NCBI RefSeq assembly: GCF_001715535.1
Contig: NZ_CP017015.1
Coordinates: forward strand, 1,178,001-1,242,000
DNA length: 64,000 nucleotides
Origin: Spiroplasma helicoides
GTDB taxonomy: Bacteria; Bacillota_I; Bacilli_A; Mycoplasmatales; Mycoplasmataceae
Direction: 5' to 3'
The position numbers and the translations under genes were made by a program. Positions 21,370 through 32,645 of the stretch are shown piece after piece; position 1 is the first letter of the stretch; each line of letters begins with the position of its first letter. The notes beneath the pieces are model-generated. The model saw only the letters and a list, made by a program, of their open reading frames with translations. It ran no database searches and was not told the origin of the DNA.

Positions 21370-22911
21370 ATGGATAAGTTGCAAAAATTAATATTTTTAT
21401 TATTAAAAGACGAGCAAAAGTTAGCTAAAGAGTTAGCAAAATCATTTTCATTCAATTACAATAATAAAATGTTTTACTACGAGTTAATTCAAGATAGTGT
21501 AATTAGTTTTGCTAAATCTTTGAATATTTTAACAGGTGAAAACTATTATATAAAGGATTTTAATACTGCATCAGAAACTATAGCAAAAATTGTAAAAAAC
21601 TTAATTAACAATAATTTAGAAATAAAATGATTTGAAAAAATGCATGAATGATTACCTGGTCTAATTGAATTTTTTAAAGTGGTTATAAATTACTTTAATA
21701 TATTTGATGTAAATAAAATTATTGATGAGATTTTAACTATTGATGATGTTTTAGAAGTTAGAAAAAAAAATATTAAAAATATAAACTTAAATTATTTTGA
21801 CGCAAACAACTTTCTTTTAGTTTTAAAAAGTATTGTAAATAACCACAACAATAAAGGAGAAAATATTTTAAAAAATATACTTAACATATTTTTTAGCACC
21901 CATAACATTCATGGTTACAAAGGTAAAGATGAAGTAGATATTAAAGGGGGTAAACTAAAAATAGAGTATGAGAGCATAAGTGAGGTTTATGCGAAGATTT
22001 TAGTTGATATTCTAATAGAATTAATGGGTGAAAATACTATTGAATTTAGCTTAGTTTTTAAAAAATATAAAATATATACGAAAAACTTATTAAAAGCGTT
22101 GATTAATTGAGTGATTGGATACAACAGTGGTGGATCTCTTCTAAATTTTTTTGATATACCTAAAATATTACATAATATGCCTAAGTTTAGAAAATACTTA
22201 CCACCTTTTTTACAAGGATTAATCAATAAAGTTAAAATTAATTCAAAGGAGTGAGAAAAATTTACCGACAACTTTATTAGTTATATTTGATTAGACGAAA
22301 AAAATCTTATAGGTATTAATCTAAAAAATTTGTTAGAAGAATCTATATTTTTATTAATTCAAAAAATTATTAATTTAGAAAAATTAATTATAAATAAAAA
22401 AAGTTTTAATTATAATAATTCTTTAAACATAATCGATTTAAAAACATATTTTTTTAGTAAATCTGTCAAGGAAATAATAAACATCTGTTTTATAAAAACT
22501 CATAATAAAAGAAATAATCTTGTAAATTTTAATTTAGTTGAGTCTTTATTTTTAAGTTTTATAGACTTGAAATTTTTAAATATAAATGAGAAAAACTTAT
22601 GATTACTGTTGGGTGTTAAACAAGATTTTACTGTTGAATTTAATTCACCTATGTATTATTTTAAAGAATTACTAGCATCCAATATTGATTTCATAAGTAG
22701 TTGATTTAATATTTTGCAAACTACAATAGACGATTTAAACTCTTGTTTAAAACCTTTTAATAAAATATATAATCTAAAATTAAATTTTGAAAGAGCTGAT
22801 AATTCTGATATTTATATAAAATATTTATCTAATAAAATTATTTTTAGCATAAAGCTCTTTGAACTAGATGAGAACAATTCTTATAAAAAAATATGTATTA
22901 AATTTTTCTAA
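21370..22911 (+). CDS. signal-less paralogue of the IS-split large lipoprotein
   Basis: A 513-aa protein that aligns by eye from end to end with residues from about 150 of the lipoprotein at 29122-32498. Shared segments include LTIDDVLEVRK / LTVDDVLRVKQ, FFSTHNIHGYKGKDEVDIKGG / LFSTHDTLNYKGDDEVSIGG, YNSGGSL / YSSGGSI, EWEKFTDNFISYIWLDE / EWDKFTSDWIKYLWYDE and SPMYYFKELL / SPMYFLEKML. The signal peptide and first 150 residues are missing. The start follows only a weak GGGTG site. It is either a decayed copy or a cytoplasmic derivative. The family may be the mollicute MOLPALP lipoproteins (not verified). Confidence 0.6.
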
Positions 22912-23512
22912 GTAAAGTATTTCATAAAATTAAAGTTTAATTAAATAGAACAATATTAATAAACTTGATTGAAAATTATAACTCTTTGTTATTAATTTTA
23001 AAAAAGATTGTTACTAATTATATTAGATTATGTCGCAGCTCATTAAACTTTTCATTTTTGGTAGAGTAGTTATGATTTTTAGTTAGCCCCGGTTTTTTTA
23101 TGTCTAATCAACAAAAATTAGCTATTTTTAAAATAATATTTTATATAATTACATTAATAATTTATTAAATTGTAATTTTTTATTCACATTAAAATTTATT
23201 TTGTTAAGTTGATTTGATTTACAAATTACTTCTACTGAATTTTGTAAATAAAGTTTTATTATGTAGTTAATATTAGATTTACTCAGTTATCTTAAAAAAT
23301 CTCATATTAGGCTTGATCTTTGAACAACCAAATAACAATAAATCTAATTGAAGGTTATTTAAAGACCTTTTTTCTATTTTACATTGGTCTTAAACTCATT
23401 TACTTTTTGTAAATCCCTTTAAATTATATTTATTTAGTTTTTTATTAATATTTTAAATAGACTATTGATTTTTTTTAATGTATTATTTTAAAGTTAAAGG
23501 AGACAATTTATT
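22912..23512. other. 601-bp intergenic region
   Basis: Gene-free and AT-rich, with stops in all frames. It contains a weak inverted repeat with AAAGACC and GGTCTTA (23371-23395) that resembles the left end of the IS at 19036 and may be a relic. The last 60 bases should hold the promoter of the AEC carrier, whose ribosome binding site (AAAGGAGA) is clear at 23497-23504. No RNA gene was recognised. Confidence 0.6.
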
Positions 23513-24652
23513 ATGTACGCAAGTATATCGGACGCTTTAATCAGTACGCTTAAATCGTGAAGTATGTGATCACCAATTATCGCAACTATTGCTGTTATAT
23601 TTTTGGGATACTTATTAGCATACAAAAAAATATTTAAGCAAGAATGAGAAAAAGTGATGATCAAAATAGTTATGGTTGTAGGTTTACCTGCACTTGCATT
23701 AAAAGGTTTTTTAAATGACGCTAGTTTAGAAAGTCTTAAATCAGAGATGGCTGTTTTACTTACAGGTTTTGCATTTTATGCGATTATGATTTTTATATCA
23801 AAATACTTTTTTTTAAAAAAAGAAAAAGACATTCAAGATACATTAGCAATGTGTATTGCTCTTGCATCAACAACATTCTTTGGAATACCAGTTGTAACTG
23901 CTTTATATAGTGATAGTAGTACAAGTGCAAATATATTTAATATTCCTTATAGAGTATTTTTATATTCATTTGCATTTATTATTATGAGTAAAAAAACAAT
24001 GGCTACAACTGTTAAAAAAGCAAAAAGTGAAATGACTGAGGTTGAGTTACTTGAAGCTAAAAAAATTAAAAAACAAACTTTAAAAAATATTTTTGTAAAT
24101 CCAATTTTAATTGCAACATTTGTGGGATTTATTATCTGAGCTACACAATTAATTCCAGGTATTAATTGTGTACCACCATATGATGGAAAAGGACAAAACT
24201 TTTCACCTTTAAGAGTTGATAAGTTATTACCTCCAATAGATAAAATCTTGGTAACTCTACAAGCAATTTGTACACCACTTGCTTGATTAGCAATTGGTAT
24301 GACAATGAACAAAGGAAATTTAAAAGAAGCTATGAAAGATAAAATGCTTTGATATGCTTCAGTTGTTAAAGTTGTTGTAGCACCAACCATTATATTATTA
24401 ATGATAATTGGGGTTGCAAGCCTTGGTCATTATACAAATTCTTTCTCATTTAAAATGACAAGTATGGCTGCAATGGTAATTATGACAGCAGCTCCACCGG
24501 CTAATGTTGTTGTTGCTTATTCAATTTCATACAACAAAGCACCTGAGGTTGCAAGTAACTTAACCACCTTGTCGACATTATTATCAATCGTTACTCTTCC
24601 ATTATGAGTAATAGTAGCAACAGCAGTTGGTAGTTTACCAATGTTTGTTTAA
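23513..24652 (+). CDS. AEC-family organic acid carrier (malate permease-like)
   Basis: A 379-aa membrane protein with about ten hydrophobic segments and the two-halved layout of the auxin efflux carrier family, which includes bacterial malate and malonate permeases. Typical are VVGLPALALKGF in the first half and, in the second, ICTPLAWLAIGMTMNKG and MTAAPPANVVVAYS. A long charged loop joins the halves (about residues 165-195). It lies 19 bases before a D-2-hydroxyacid dehydrogenase, so lactate, malate or pyruvate is a reasonable substrate guess. The direction of transport is unknown. Confidence 0.85.
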
Positions 24653-24671
24653 TAATAAGGAGAAAAAAAAT

Positions 24672-25664
24672 ATGAAAATAATCTGTTTCGGTGTTAGAGA
24701 TGTAGAAAAACCAATTTTTGAACTTTCAAACAAAAATTATAATTATGACTTAACTCTAACTAGTGAATTATTAACACATGATAACATTGATCTTATTAAA
24801 GGTCATGAAGCTGTTTTGTTGAGAGCGAATTGTGCTGCAGACAAACAAAATTTAGATAAAATGAAAGAATTTGGAGTTAAATACTTACTTACAAGAACAG
24901 TTGGAACAAACCACATAGATTTGGATTATGCAAAAGAACTTGGATTTAAAATGGCATATGTTCCATTTTATTCTCCAAACTCTGTAAGTGAACTAGCGTT
25001 TTCAACTGGTATTGCTATGTTTAGAAACATTATTTATATGTACGAAAAAATGGCAAATAAGGATTTCACAGTTGATGAAAAAATGTTTTCAAAAGAAGTT
25101 AGAAATTCAACTATTGGTATCATTGGTACAGGAAGAATTGGTTTAGAATGTGCTAAAGCTTGAAAAGGCATGGGCGCTAAAATATATGGTTATGACCTGT
25201 ATCCAAGAAATGATGTTAGTGATTTACTTGAATATAAAACACTTGAAGAAATTTTTGAAACTTGTGATTTAGTATCTTTACATTGTCCATATATTAAAGG
25301 ACAAAATGAGCATTTTATTAATAAAGATTTATTTAAACACATTAAAGATCAAATTATAATTGTTAATGCAGCACGTGGTGAGCTAATCAATTATGAAGAT
25401 TTATATGAGTTTATGCAAAATAATAAAATCAAGCAAGTAGCATTAGACACATTAGAAAATGAATCAATTGTATTCTTTAAAAAACATCAAGATAATATTC
25501 CAAATGATATTTATCAAAAGTTATTTGATTTAAAACCAAGAGTATTATTTACTCCTCACTTAGGAAGTTATACAGATCAAGCAGTTAAAGATATGGTAGA
25601 TATTAGTTTTGAAAACTTAGACAGTATCATTAAAACAGGAAATAGTAAAAACGATATAAAATAA
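24672..25664 (+). CDS. D-2-hydroxyacid dehydrogenase (D-lactate dehydrogenase-like)
   Basis: A 330-aa NAD-dependent enzyme. The nucleotide-binding motif GIIGTGRIG lies near residue 147. The catalytic set is arginine in NAARGEL, glutamate in LDTLENE and histidine in FTPHLGSYTDQA. An N-terminal TRTVGTNHIDL segment is typical of D-LDH. It would reduce pyruvate to D-lactate and regenerate NAD+. The ATG at 24672 is preferred over upstream in-frame options because AAGGAG precedes it. It is paired with the AEC carrier upstream and closed by a perfect terminator. Confidence 0.92.
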
Positions 25665-25690
25665 AAAATCTGACTTAAGTCAGATTTTTT
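25663..25690. terminator. bidirectional intrinsic terminator
   Basis: A 28-bp perfect palindrome of A6, TCTGACTT, AAGTCAGA and T6. It serves the dehydrogenase gene on the plus strand and the TSUP permease on the minus strand. Confidence 0.88.
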
Positions 25691-25696
25691 ATTTAT

Positions 25697-27079
25697 TTAT
25701 TTGCTGTCATTATTAACGGAACTTATTTTATCTTGTTTGTCTTTTTTAACCTGTTTATAATATCCTTTTAAAAGTGAGTATGATGAATAAGCTATGACAA
25801 AAACACTTATTCATTTAAATACATCACTTATTCCTTTTTGTGGTACACCACCTAATGTTTCTATTCCAAGAAAAAAAATTAAGTATGATACTATTACACC
25901 GGTTGTTCCCCCAAGTGTCAACAAGAAACTTGTTCTTGGCATATAGTTATCACTGCGATAAAATTTATAAACATTTATGTGCATAGTAAGACCTGATGAA
26001 CACGCCATAACTGGGAAACAAACCAGAAAGTCCATTTGTAATAACGAAATTAGTATCATAGCCGGTGCATAAAGACCAACTCCAAAACTAATTAACATTC
26101 CTAGAACAATAAACACTAAACAACCGACTAATAATTTTCACCATACATCAGATACACCTTTTGCATCTCCTTGTGGTAATAGTTCTATTCCCTTTGCATT
26201 CATCAACATCAATAAAGCACTAATTGCTAAAACTATCCCCATAATCAGTGCAACAAGTTTTTTGTTAATTTTGTTAACTATTGAGTTACCTATGATTGTT
26301 CCACAAACTGCGCAAATAACAAAACTTGCAAAGGTAGTCATATCAATTTCTATACTTCCCATAAGTAAAATCCCTGCCAATAAGTTTGGGATTGCCATTC
26401 CAAAATTTAATGTACCTGGTAATTTTTTATCATCTTTTATATATTTTATAGATTTTAATAACCCAGTATTTGTGGCAAATGAGCCTACCCCTAAAGTATC
26501 AAAAAAACTTGCAGTAAAACCAACAGTGTAACAAACCCAACCTTTATTAAAGGTATCAAATATAAATTTTTTAGATGAAAAATGAATCAAGAATGTTATT
26601 AGCAAAAACTCCAAGACAAGTAGAGCTATAGATATTCCAATTCCCACTCATTCAGTAGACTTATTTGCGTTTTGGTTGTGAGGTTTTACCACCAAGTAAT
26701 CAATCAATATACCGATTGAAATTAATATTGGTAATATAATTATTCCAATAATTTTCAATGTTTTTGTACCAACCATTTTATTAAATCACTTTTTGTTTTT
26801 ATTAATTTCTAAAACTAGATTTTCATATATTTGATTACCCTCTAAAATTAATTTTTTTTCCACTGATGTTTGGTTTTTTATTTGTGAATTGAAACATTTT
26901 TTATTACTCTTTTTGCTTTCTATATACTCCATTCTATTAATTTTTTTATTTATAAAGTTTGTTTTTAAACTATTTTTTTTAGTTAAAAAAGTGTTACGAA
27001 TTTGTTCGGTTTGTTTTTTATTATTGTCAAGTTTTTCCAAAAAATTCTCAAAAACTTTATAATTTAATTGATTTTCCAC
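25697..27079 (-). CDS. TSUP (TauE/SafE, DUF81) permease with N-terminal coiled coil
   Basis: A 460-aa protein. Residues 1-98 are charged, helical and coiled-coil-like. The rest has about nine hydrophobic segments with the TSUP features VGFTASFFDTLGVGSFA (first half) and FGVGLYAPAMI (second half). Family members move sulfite, sulfoacetate or other small anions. The start is GTG at 27079 behind AGAGG; the ATG two bases upstream is out of frame and stops at once. The N-terminal extension is not usual for the family. Substrate unknown. Confidence 0.82.
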
Positions 27080-27152
27080 ATCTATACCTCTTTTCGTAAT
27101 TTAGATTATAATACACCCAAAAGTTTAATAAATTTTTTCTTTTTTAATTAAA

Positions 27153-27178
27153 AAAAACTTATTCAAAAATAAGTTTTT
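27153..27178. terminator. intrinsic terminator
   Basis: Arms AAAAACTTATT and AATAAGTTTTT around a 4-base loop. It stands between the TSUP gene start and the end of the 635-aa lipoprotein, serving the latter. Confidence 0.75.
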
Positions 27179-27202
27179 AAAGTTAGTACAAAATATTTAT
27201 TA

Positions 27203-29110
27203 TTAATTTCTTATGTAATTAAAAGTTAATTCTACTTGACCTTTTGCTAAAATTGAGTCTTTTTTAGCTCTTATAACAGCCTTAGTGTTTGTAACTTCAT
27301 CTGGATTTGCAAACTCTACATCTGATGTAGATATCTTACCAAATTGATCTGGATCGATTTGTTTAATTTTTGAAACAATCATATTTATTTTAACATTTTC
27401 GGTTGCTCCTTTTATTTCTCCCAAATCCTTAGATTTTATTTGATTTAAATCAATAGGATTTGCTTTAGAGTAAGTAACTGTTGCTTCACCCTTTAATGAG
27501 TTTTTTCCTGTTATAGTTGCTGATGTGGCATCTTGTTTTATAATATCAAAACTGTTTATGTAAAATTTAGGACCAATAAAACCAAGTTTTTTATTTATTG
27601 CTTTCATAAGTTGTTCTTTATCGGGTTTATCACCATCGAATAATATAGGTCCAAGTTGAGATTTGCTTGATGTAAAAACTTGTGAAATATCTTTTACAGG
27701 ATATTTTACTGTAAATTTCACACTTCCTTTTACTAACTCACTTCTTTCTACAGAAGTAACGGTTGATGTCCCATCAGATACGTCACCTAAGTCATTAATT
27801 TTCGGAAGATCATTTTTAATATCTAAGTCATCACTACTAATTTTTTTATCAGGGAAATATTTATTTAGTGTGTCCACTATAAATTTACTTACTGTTGAAT
27901 CATAAGCACTAGTTGGATAAAGAACTAATTGCTCTCCTGATAAAGTTGAGATATCAACTCTTTTATCTTCTTTTATCGTAATTTTGGTTTTTAGTTTTTC
28001 TTTATTTTCTCCATAAGATATTGTTATGCTGGCATCACCTTCTTTTGTACCAACATAATTAACTACAAACTTATTAATATCCTCGGTTGGAGAAACAACT
28101 ATATCACTTATTTGTCCAACACTATCAGAATCTAATGTTACAGTTGGTATTGTAACTCCGTTTGCATTTTCCATACTTAAATCAAATGACATTGAGCTAC
28201 CCAATCAACCATACAAATCATCACCAGGATTTTTGATGGTTGCAACTGTCTTAAAGTTTATACTAAACAAGGCAGATCCTTGTATATAATTGCTTGTTGA
28301 GAGTGCCTCAATACCTAAGGAACCATTTGAATCACTAGTTGGTTCTTTAAAACTAGTGACTTTGAAATCACTTGTGGTATCAATGTTATGACCCACTTTT
28401 TTACTTATGTTTTTAGCGAAAGTTTCTGAAGCTGCATTTTGTGTATTAAACAAAGGATTTAATATCAAACTTGATCCTCCAATTATACCTAAATCGTTTT
28501 TATTTATAATAATTTTTACTTCTTTAGTTATTTTTCTATAACTCAAAACTATTGTTGCAGTACCAGCTTTTTTTGCATTATAAGATACACCAAATTTATT
28601 TTCTTTTATAGTTGAATTATCAACTACAACATTATCTATGAAATCAGAACTTCCTTCGCCCACTGACGCTTTTAATAAAGTTCTACTGTCTCCGTCTTTT
28701 GAAACTGATACTCTCATTGTATTATTTCCAATTGAAGATATTTGATCTTGTATATCTTGTAAAGCAGGATCTCCAACATATTTTACATTAAATGTTACTT
28801 GACCACTTATTGTTTGACTGCTTGGTGTAGACTGAACAATCAAGTAACCATCCTTCAAAATGTTGGCTTTTTTAAATTCTACAGTGAAGTCAACTCCTTT
28901 TTTTACACTAATACTTAGCACTTGATTAATTTTATCAATTGCAGCTGATTCTACATCTTCTTGTTCATCTGTTTCTGGATTTAATATTAAATCTTCAGCT
29001 GTGAAATTGCTTAAATCTTTGATTTCTGGTTTTGAACTACAAGAAATAGCTGTTATAGATGTAGTTGTTATCAAACCGAATGAAGCTAATAAACTTAATA
29101 ACTTTTTCAT
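27203..29110 (-). CDS. large repeat lipoprotein
   Basis: A 635-aa protein starting MKKLLSLLASFGLITTTS and then ITAISC (lipobox). The mature part is a chain of related modules of roughly 90 residues with pattern D-L---L-L-P, a helix, a Phe/Val-rich strand and a closing strand such as SGQVTFNVKYVG, VKGSVKFTVKYP or GQVELTFNYI. Between them are Ig-like strands (AGTATIVLSYR, EGDASITISYG). It is probably an elongated surface protein. One TGA (28205-28207, Trp) joins two halves that a standard-code reading would split. No enzyme motif is seen. Confidence 0.85.
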
Positions 29111-29121
29111 AATTCTTCTCC

Positions 29122-30012
29122 CTACTCTACAACTGAAATTGCTGAAATATAACTTTTATTTTTGTAATCAGCTAACTCAATTTGAAATTTTATAGATTTA
29201 TCATTGTATTTAAGCTCATAAATAAATTTAGTATCCGATTCTACTGTGTAATTTATGTCCAGCATGTTACCTACAGTTTGATATGTTTTTTTAAGGTTAT
29301 CTAAATTTCTTGTCATTTCATTTATGTAGTCTTGAATCAGATTGAACACACCTAATAACATAGCTCTATTATCTTTTAGCATTTTTTCTAAAAAATACAT
29401 TGGAGAGTCTTGGATTGTTGTTCCATTATCATTTAAACCTAGTCCGTGCAATGGTTTTGAAGATTTTCATGCTGTTGCTAAATTGTATTTTTCACTTTTG
29501 TATAAAGCCTTGCATACATTTGCAAAAGAAGTAAAGTCAAAAGGTTTAACATCAGCACCGCTTAAACTTTCATTAAAATCATTTACAATGTCTTTGATTG
29601 ATTTTGACATCAAATATGATTGCAAGTAAGAATCGCTTGGGTTATCGAATTTTCCTGAAGCATTGGCTTTAGTTTCTGAACCCCCTCCAAATGCACTAAA
29701 CATATTGATTAAACCGCTAAGTGGCTCTGTAAGTATTTTTTTAATACTTATACCAGCTAATCCACTTTCATCGTATCATAAATATTTTATTCAATCCGAA
29801 GTAAACTTATCTCACTCACCAGCTCCATCAATTTTCTTGATTATTGGTCTTAAAAACTCTGGAAGACTATCAGCAAAAGAAGGTAGCAAACTTAAAACTT
29901 TCTCAAAACTAAGTGTAAGAATTGCTACCGTTATACTTCCACCACTACTATAGCCTATCCCTAAATTTATAAGTGACTTAATTGTATTGGCAATAAATAA
30001 ATCAGCTCCAGC
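29122..30012 (-). pseudogene. C-terminal part of a lipoprotein gene split by an IS
   Basis: Reading frame without start, 297 codons including the TAG at 29122-29124. It continues in frame from the N-terminal part at 31233-32498 once the 1,220-bp IS and one 3-bp target copy (AGC) are removed; the joined gene has 718 codons. Shared segments with the paralogue at 21370-22911 include SGGSI, EWDKFTSDWIKYLWYDE and SPMYFLEKML. It may still be transcribed from the IS end but has no start of its own. Confidence 0.88.
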
Positions 30013-30042
30013 TAAACTGGGAAAAATAAATTCTACACTAGA

Positions 30043-30060
30043 AAGAGGTGTAGAATTTTT
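30043..30060 (+). promoter_or_regulatory. hairpin over the transposase ribosome binding site (IS copy 1)
   Basis: The outer stem ATTCTACAC (30031-30039) pairs with GTGTAGAAT (30049-30057) around a 9-base loop holding AAAGAG, and is followed by T6 just before the ATG. RNA entering from outside could be terminated here or would have its ribosome binding site partly locked, a common protection in insertion sequences. The same structure exists in copy 2. Confidence 0.6.
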
Positions 30061-30061
30061 T

Positions 30062-31204
30062 ATGTCAAAAAACCTAACTGTAGAAGAATGAATGAAAATA
30101 ATTCAAATATATAAAAAACAAGGAATTCAAATTGCAGAACAAGAATATCGTATAATTAAAGCAAAACAGATTAAATTTTCACAATTTATTAAAAAAAGAA
30201 TAAAACAAAAAACTTATTTAGTAGATAATTATGGTATGAAAAGTTTAAATAGAAAAAAAGGCTCTGGAAGATACAAAAAAAGAGATGATTCTGATATTCC
30301 AGGAATAATTAGTGATCTAACTGAAGAGCAAAAAAGAGAAATAATTGAAGATTGAATAAAAAGTCAGAGAGATAAAAAGGAAAGAAATGCGATTAGCAAA
30401 ATAAAATCTCTAAACATAAGTATGAAAGCAAGAATTATATCAATGCATAGAACAACATTTTACAAAAAACCAAAAGTTAGAAGATATAAATACAATAATT
30501 TAAAAAACACAGTTGAAGAAATATTAAAGGAGTCCAAGTTTATATATGGTAGCAGAAAAATAAGTGTTTTATTAAAAGAAAAACATATGTCAATCAACGA
30601 TAGAACTTTAAGGCACTATCTAAAAAGATGAGGTTTTATAATTAAAACCCGAATTAAAAAAAGACAAGCAGAATCAAAAAATATTAATACTAAATTTAAG
30701 GATTTAGTGAAGCGCAATTATAATCCTACTATAGACAATATAATTGCTACTGATGTTTCTTACATTCCGGGTTTGGTAGAAGGAAATAATTACTATTTAT
30801 CTGCAGCTATTAGTCATAAAACTAAAAAAATTGAATCATGATGTTTATCAAAAAACAACAACTCGCAATTAGTTATAGATACTTTAAATAAAATTAATAA
30901 ATCAAATTTTATATTACATTCAGATCATGGCTCTCAATACTCTAGTAATGAAGTTATAGAATTGGTAAAACAAATGAATTGTCAAACTTCAATGAGCAGA
31001 GTTGGCAATTCCTTAGATAATAGAGAAATAGAGTATTTTTTTAGTTGTTTAAAAGGTGAGTATCTAAATCACATTAATACAAACAAAATGAATATTGATG
31101 AAATTTATAATCATATAGATTGATATATAGATTGATATAATAATAAAAGAATACAAAAAATTTTGAATTGAAAAACGCCAGCTACTGCCGGCGCTATTAT
31201 TTAA
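30062..31204 (+). CDS. IS3-family transposase, copy 1
   Basis: A 380-aa single-frame transposase. The basic N-terminal half has an HTH-like part, the YGSRKISVLLKE segment and the TLRHYLKRWGF segment of IS3 OrfB proteins. The DDE core has IIATDVSYIPG (Asp), LHSDHGSQYSS (Asp) and GNSLDNREIEYFFSCLK (Glu). AAAGAGG lies before the ATG. Several TGA codons encode Trp. All catalytic residues are present. Confidence 0.93.
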
Positions 31205-31229
31205 AACTGTAGAATTTGTTTTTCCCAGT

Positions 31230-32498
31230 TTAAGCAGCATTCATTTTTTCACTTCCGACAACTTCTATAATAAGGTCTCCTAAAATTCTTCCATATATTT
31301 CTTTTTCATTTTCATAAGTTTTACCATTAGTACCACCAATTGAAACTTCATCATCACCTTTGTAGTTAAGAGTATCATGAGTACTAAATAAAATATTTAC
31401 AACATTCTTAAAAATTAACAATCCTTGACCATCTTTATCATCTGTCATTTTTTTCAAAATTCCAATTAATTTTTTAATATCTAGCGAATTAAGTTTTTCA
31501 TTGTTAATTTTTAAAATCGCACCCTGTTTAACTCTTAAAACATCATCAACAGTTAATTGTGTTTCTGTAACTGCATTTTCATCAAAACTATCAAGATATA
31601 ATAGTAATACTCTTACAAATTTTACTATTCCTCCAATATATTTAACAGCACTCATATCAAATGAAAAACTAATGCTTCCATCGATTAAACCCTTAAGATT
31701 TTTAGCTATGCTTTTTGAAGCAGATGTAAAATCTTTGATGTCTTCACTTGATTTTTTTGCTAATCCACTAATAGATTTTGCAAGTGCAATAATACTATTT
31801 TGAATTGCATCAACATATGTTGTTTCTTGATCTGTGAAAGATAGTGCACTTTCAAGTTCTTTTAAAACTGCATTATCATCAGCGGTTAATGAATCAACAA
31901 TTGGATCAATAGTTTGTTTAAAACTTCCTATTAATGATTCAAATGATAACAAAGTTTTTAATAAATCAGCTATTCCACTTCCATCAATATTTACGAAACT
32001 TTTAGCGATTATTGGTAATATTGTATTGATTGTTCCAACGAAACTTGGAATTGCATTTTGAGAATCGATAACTCCACCTTTATAAATTGAGTCGTCGATA
32101 TTTGTATTGTCATGTATTAATTTACTATCAAAGTATTGATCAAATGCTTCACTATATTTACTATCACTATATGCTTTATAATCATTACTGATACCTTGTG
32201 AAAAATTTAAATCATTTATATTTTGTTTTTGAATTCAACTAAAATATTCACTTGGACTATAATGAAGGTCTTTTATTCCATTAGAAACGTCTAAACCAAT
32301 ATCACTTAATGAAAATTGATTAGCATAAAGTGTTTTAACATATTGTGTTAAAGCCTCTGCCTTGGGGTTTTGAGCTACTGCTTCATTTTTAGTATCCTCA
32401 TATACAACTGGGTTTGCCTCTTTTTTACAAGCAATTGCAACTGAGCCACTTGACGCAACTAAGCTCATAGCTCCTAAAAAACTTAATAATTTTTTCAT
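31230..32498 (-). pseudogene. N-terminal part of the IS-split lipoprotein gene
   Basis: A frame of 422 codons from ATG 32498 (AAAGGAG site) to a TAA formed at the IS border (31230-31232). The signal peptide MKKLLSFLGAMSLVASSGS, then VAIAC, is intact, so a truncated lipoprotein of 422 aa could still be made and anchored. The ancestral product would be 717 aa together with 29122-30012. Helix-rich and without a recognised catalytic motif; it may be a MOLPALP-type mollicute lipoprotein (not verified). Confidence 0.85.
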
Positions 32499-32523
32499 AC
32501 TTTCTCCTTTTAATATATTATTT

Positions 32524-32552
32524 ATTATAAGTAAATAAGTGTTTTAGAGCAA
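32524..32552 (-). promoter_or_regulatory. promoter of the split lipoprotein gene
   Basis: On the minus strand TTGCTC (32552-32547) and TATAAT (32529-32524) are 17 bases apart and 25 bases from the ATG. The second IS copy lies upstream at 32646 and leaves this promoter untouched. Confidence 0.6.
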
Positions 32553-32645
32553 ATTGTATCTGTTTAAAAGATTCCCATTATAAAGTACTATTTTAAAGAA
32601 ATTAAAAATAAAATTTATTTAACAAAAATAAAAAAACTTTTAATA

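Larger units (their letters stand above)
30013..31232 (+). mobile_element. IS3-type insertion sequence, copy 1
   Basis: 1,220 bp with 25-bp inverted repeats (TAAACTGGGAAAAA, then T or C, then AAATTCTACA; one mismatch). It is flanked by the 3-bp direct repeat AGC (30010-30012 and 31233-31235), a target duplication size usual for IS3. It appears identical to copy 2 at 32646-33865 over its whole length, in the same orientation. It interrupts a lipoprotein gene. The transposase frame is open, so the element should be active. Confidence 0.95.

Noticed and set aside
28202-28207. Two separate lipoproteins at 27203-28204 and 28205-29110
   Set aside because: Only a TGA separates them; the second part has no signal peptide or ribosome binding site, so it is one 635-aa gene.
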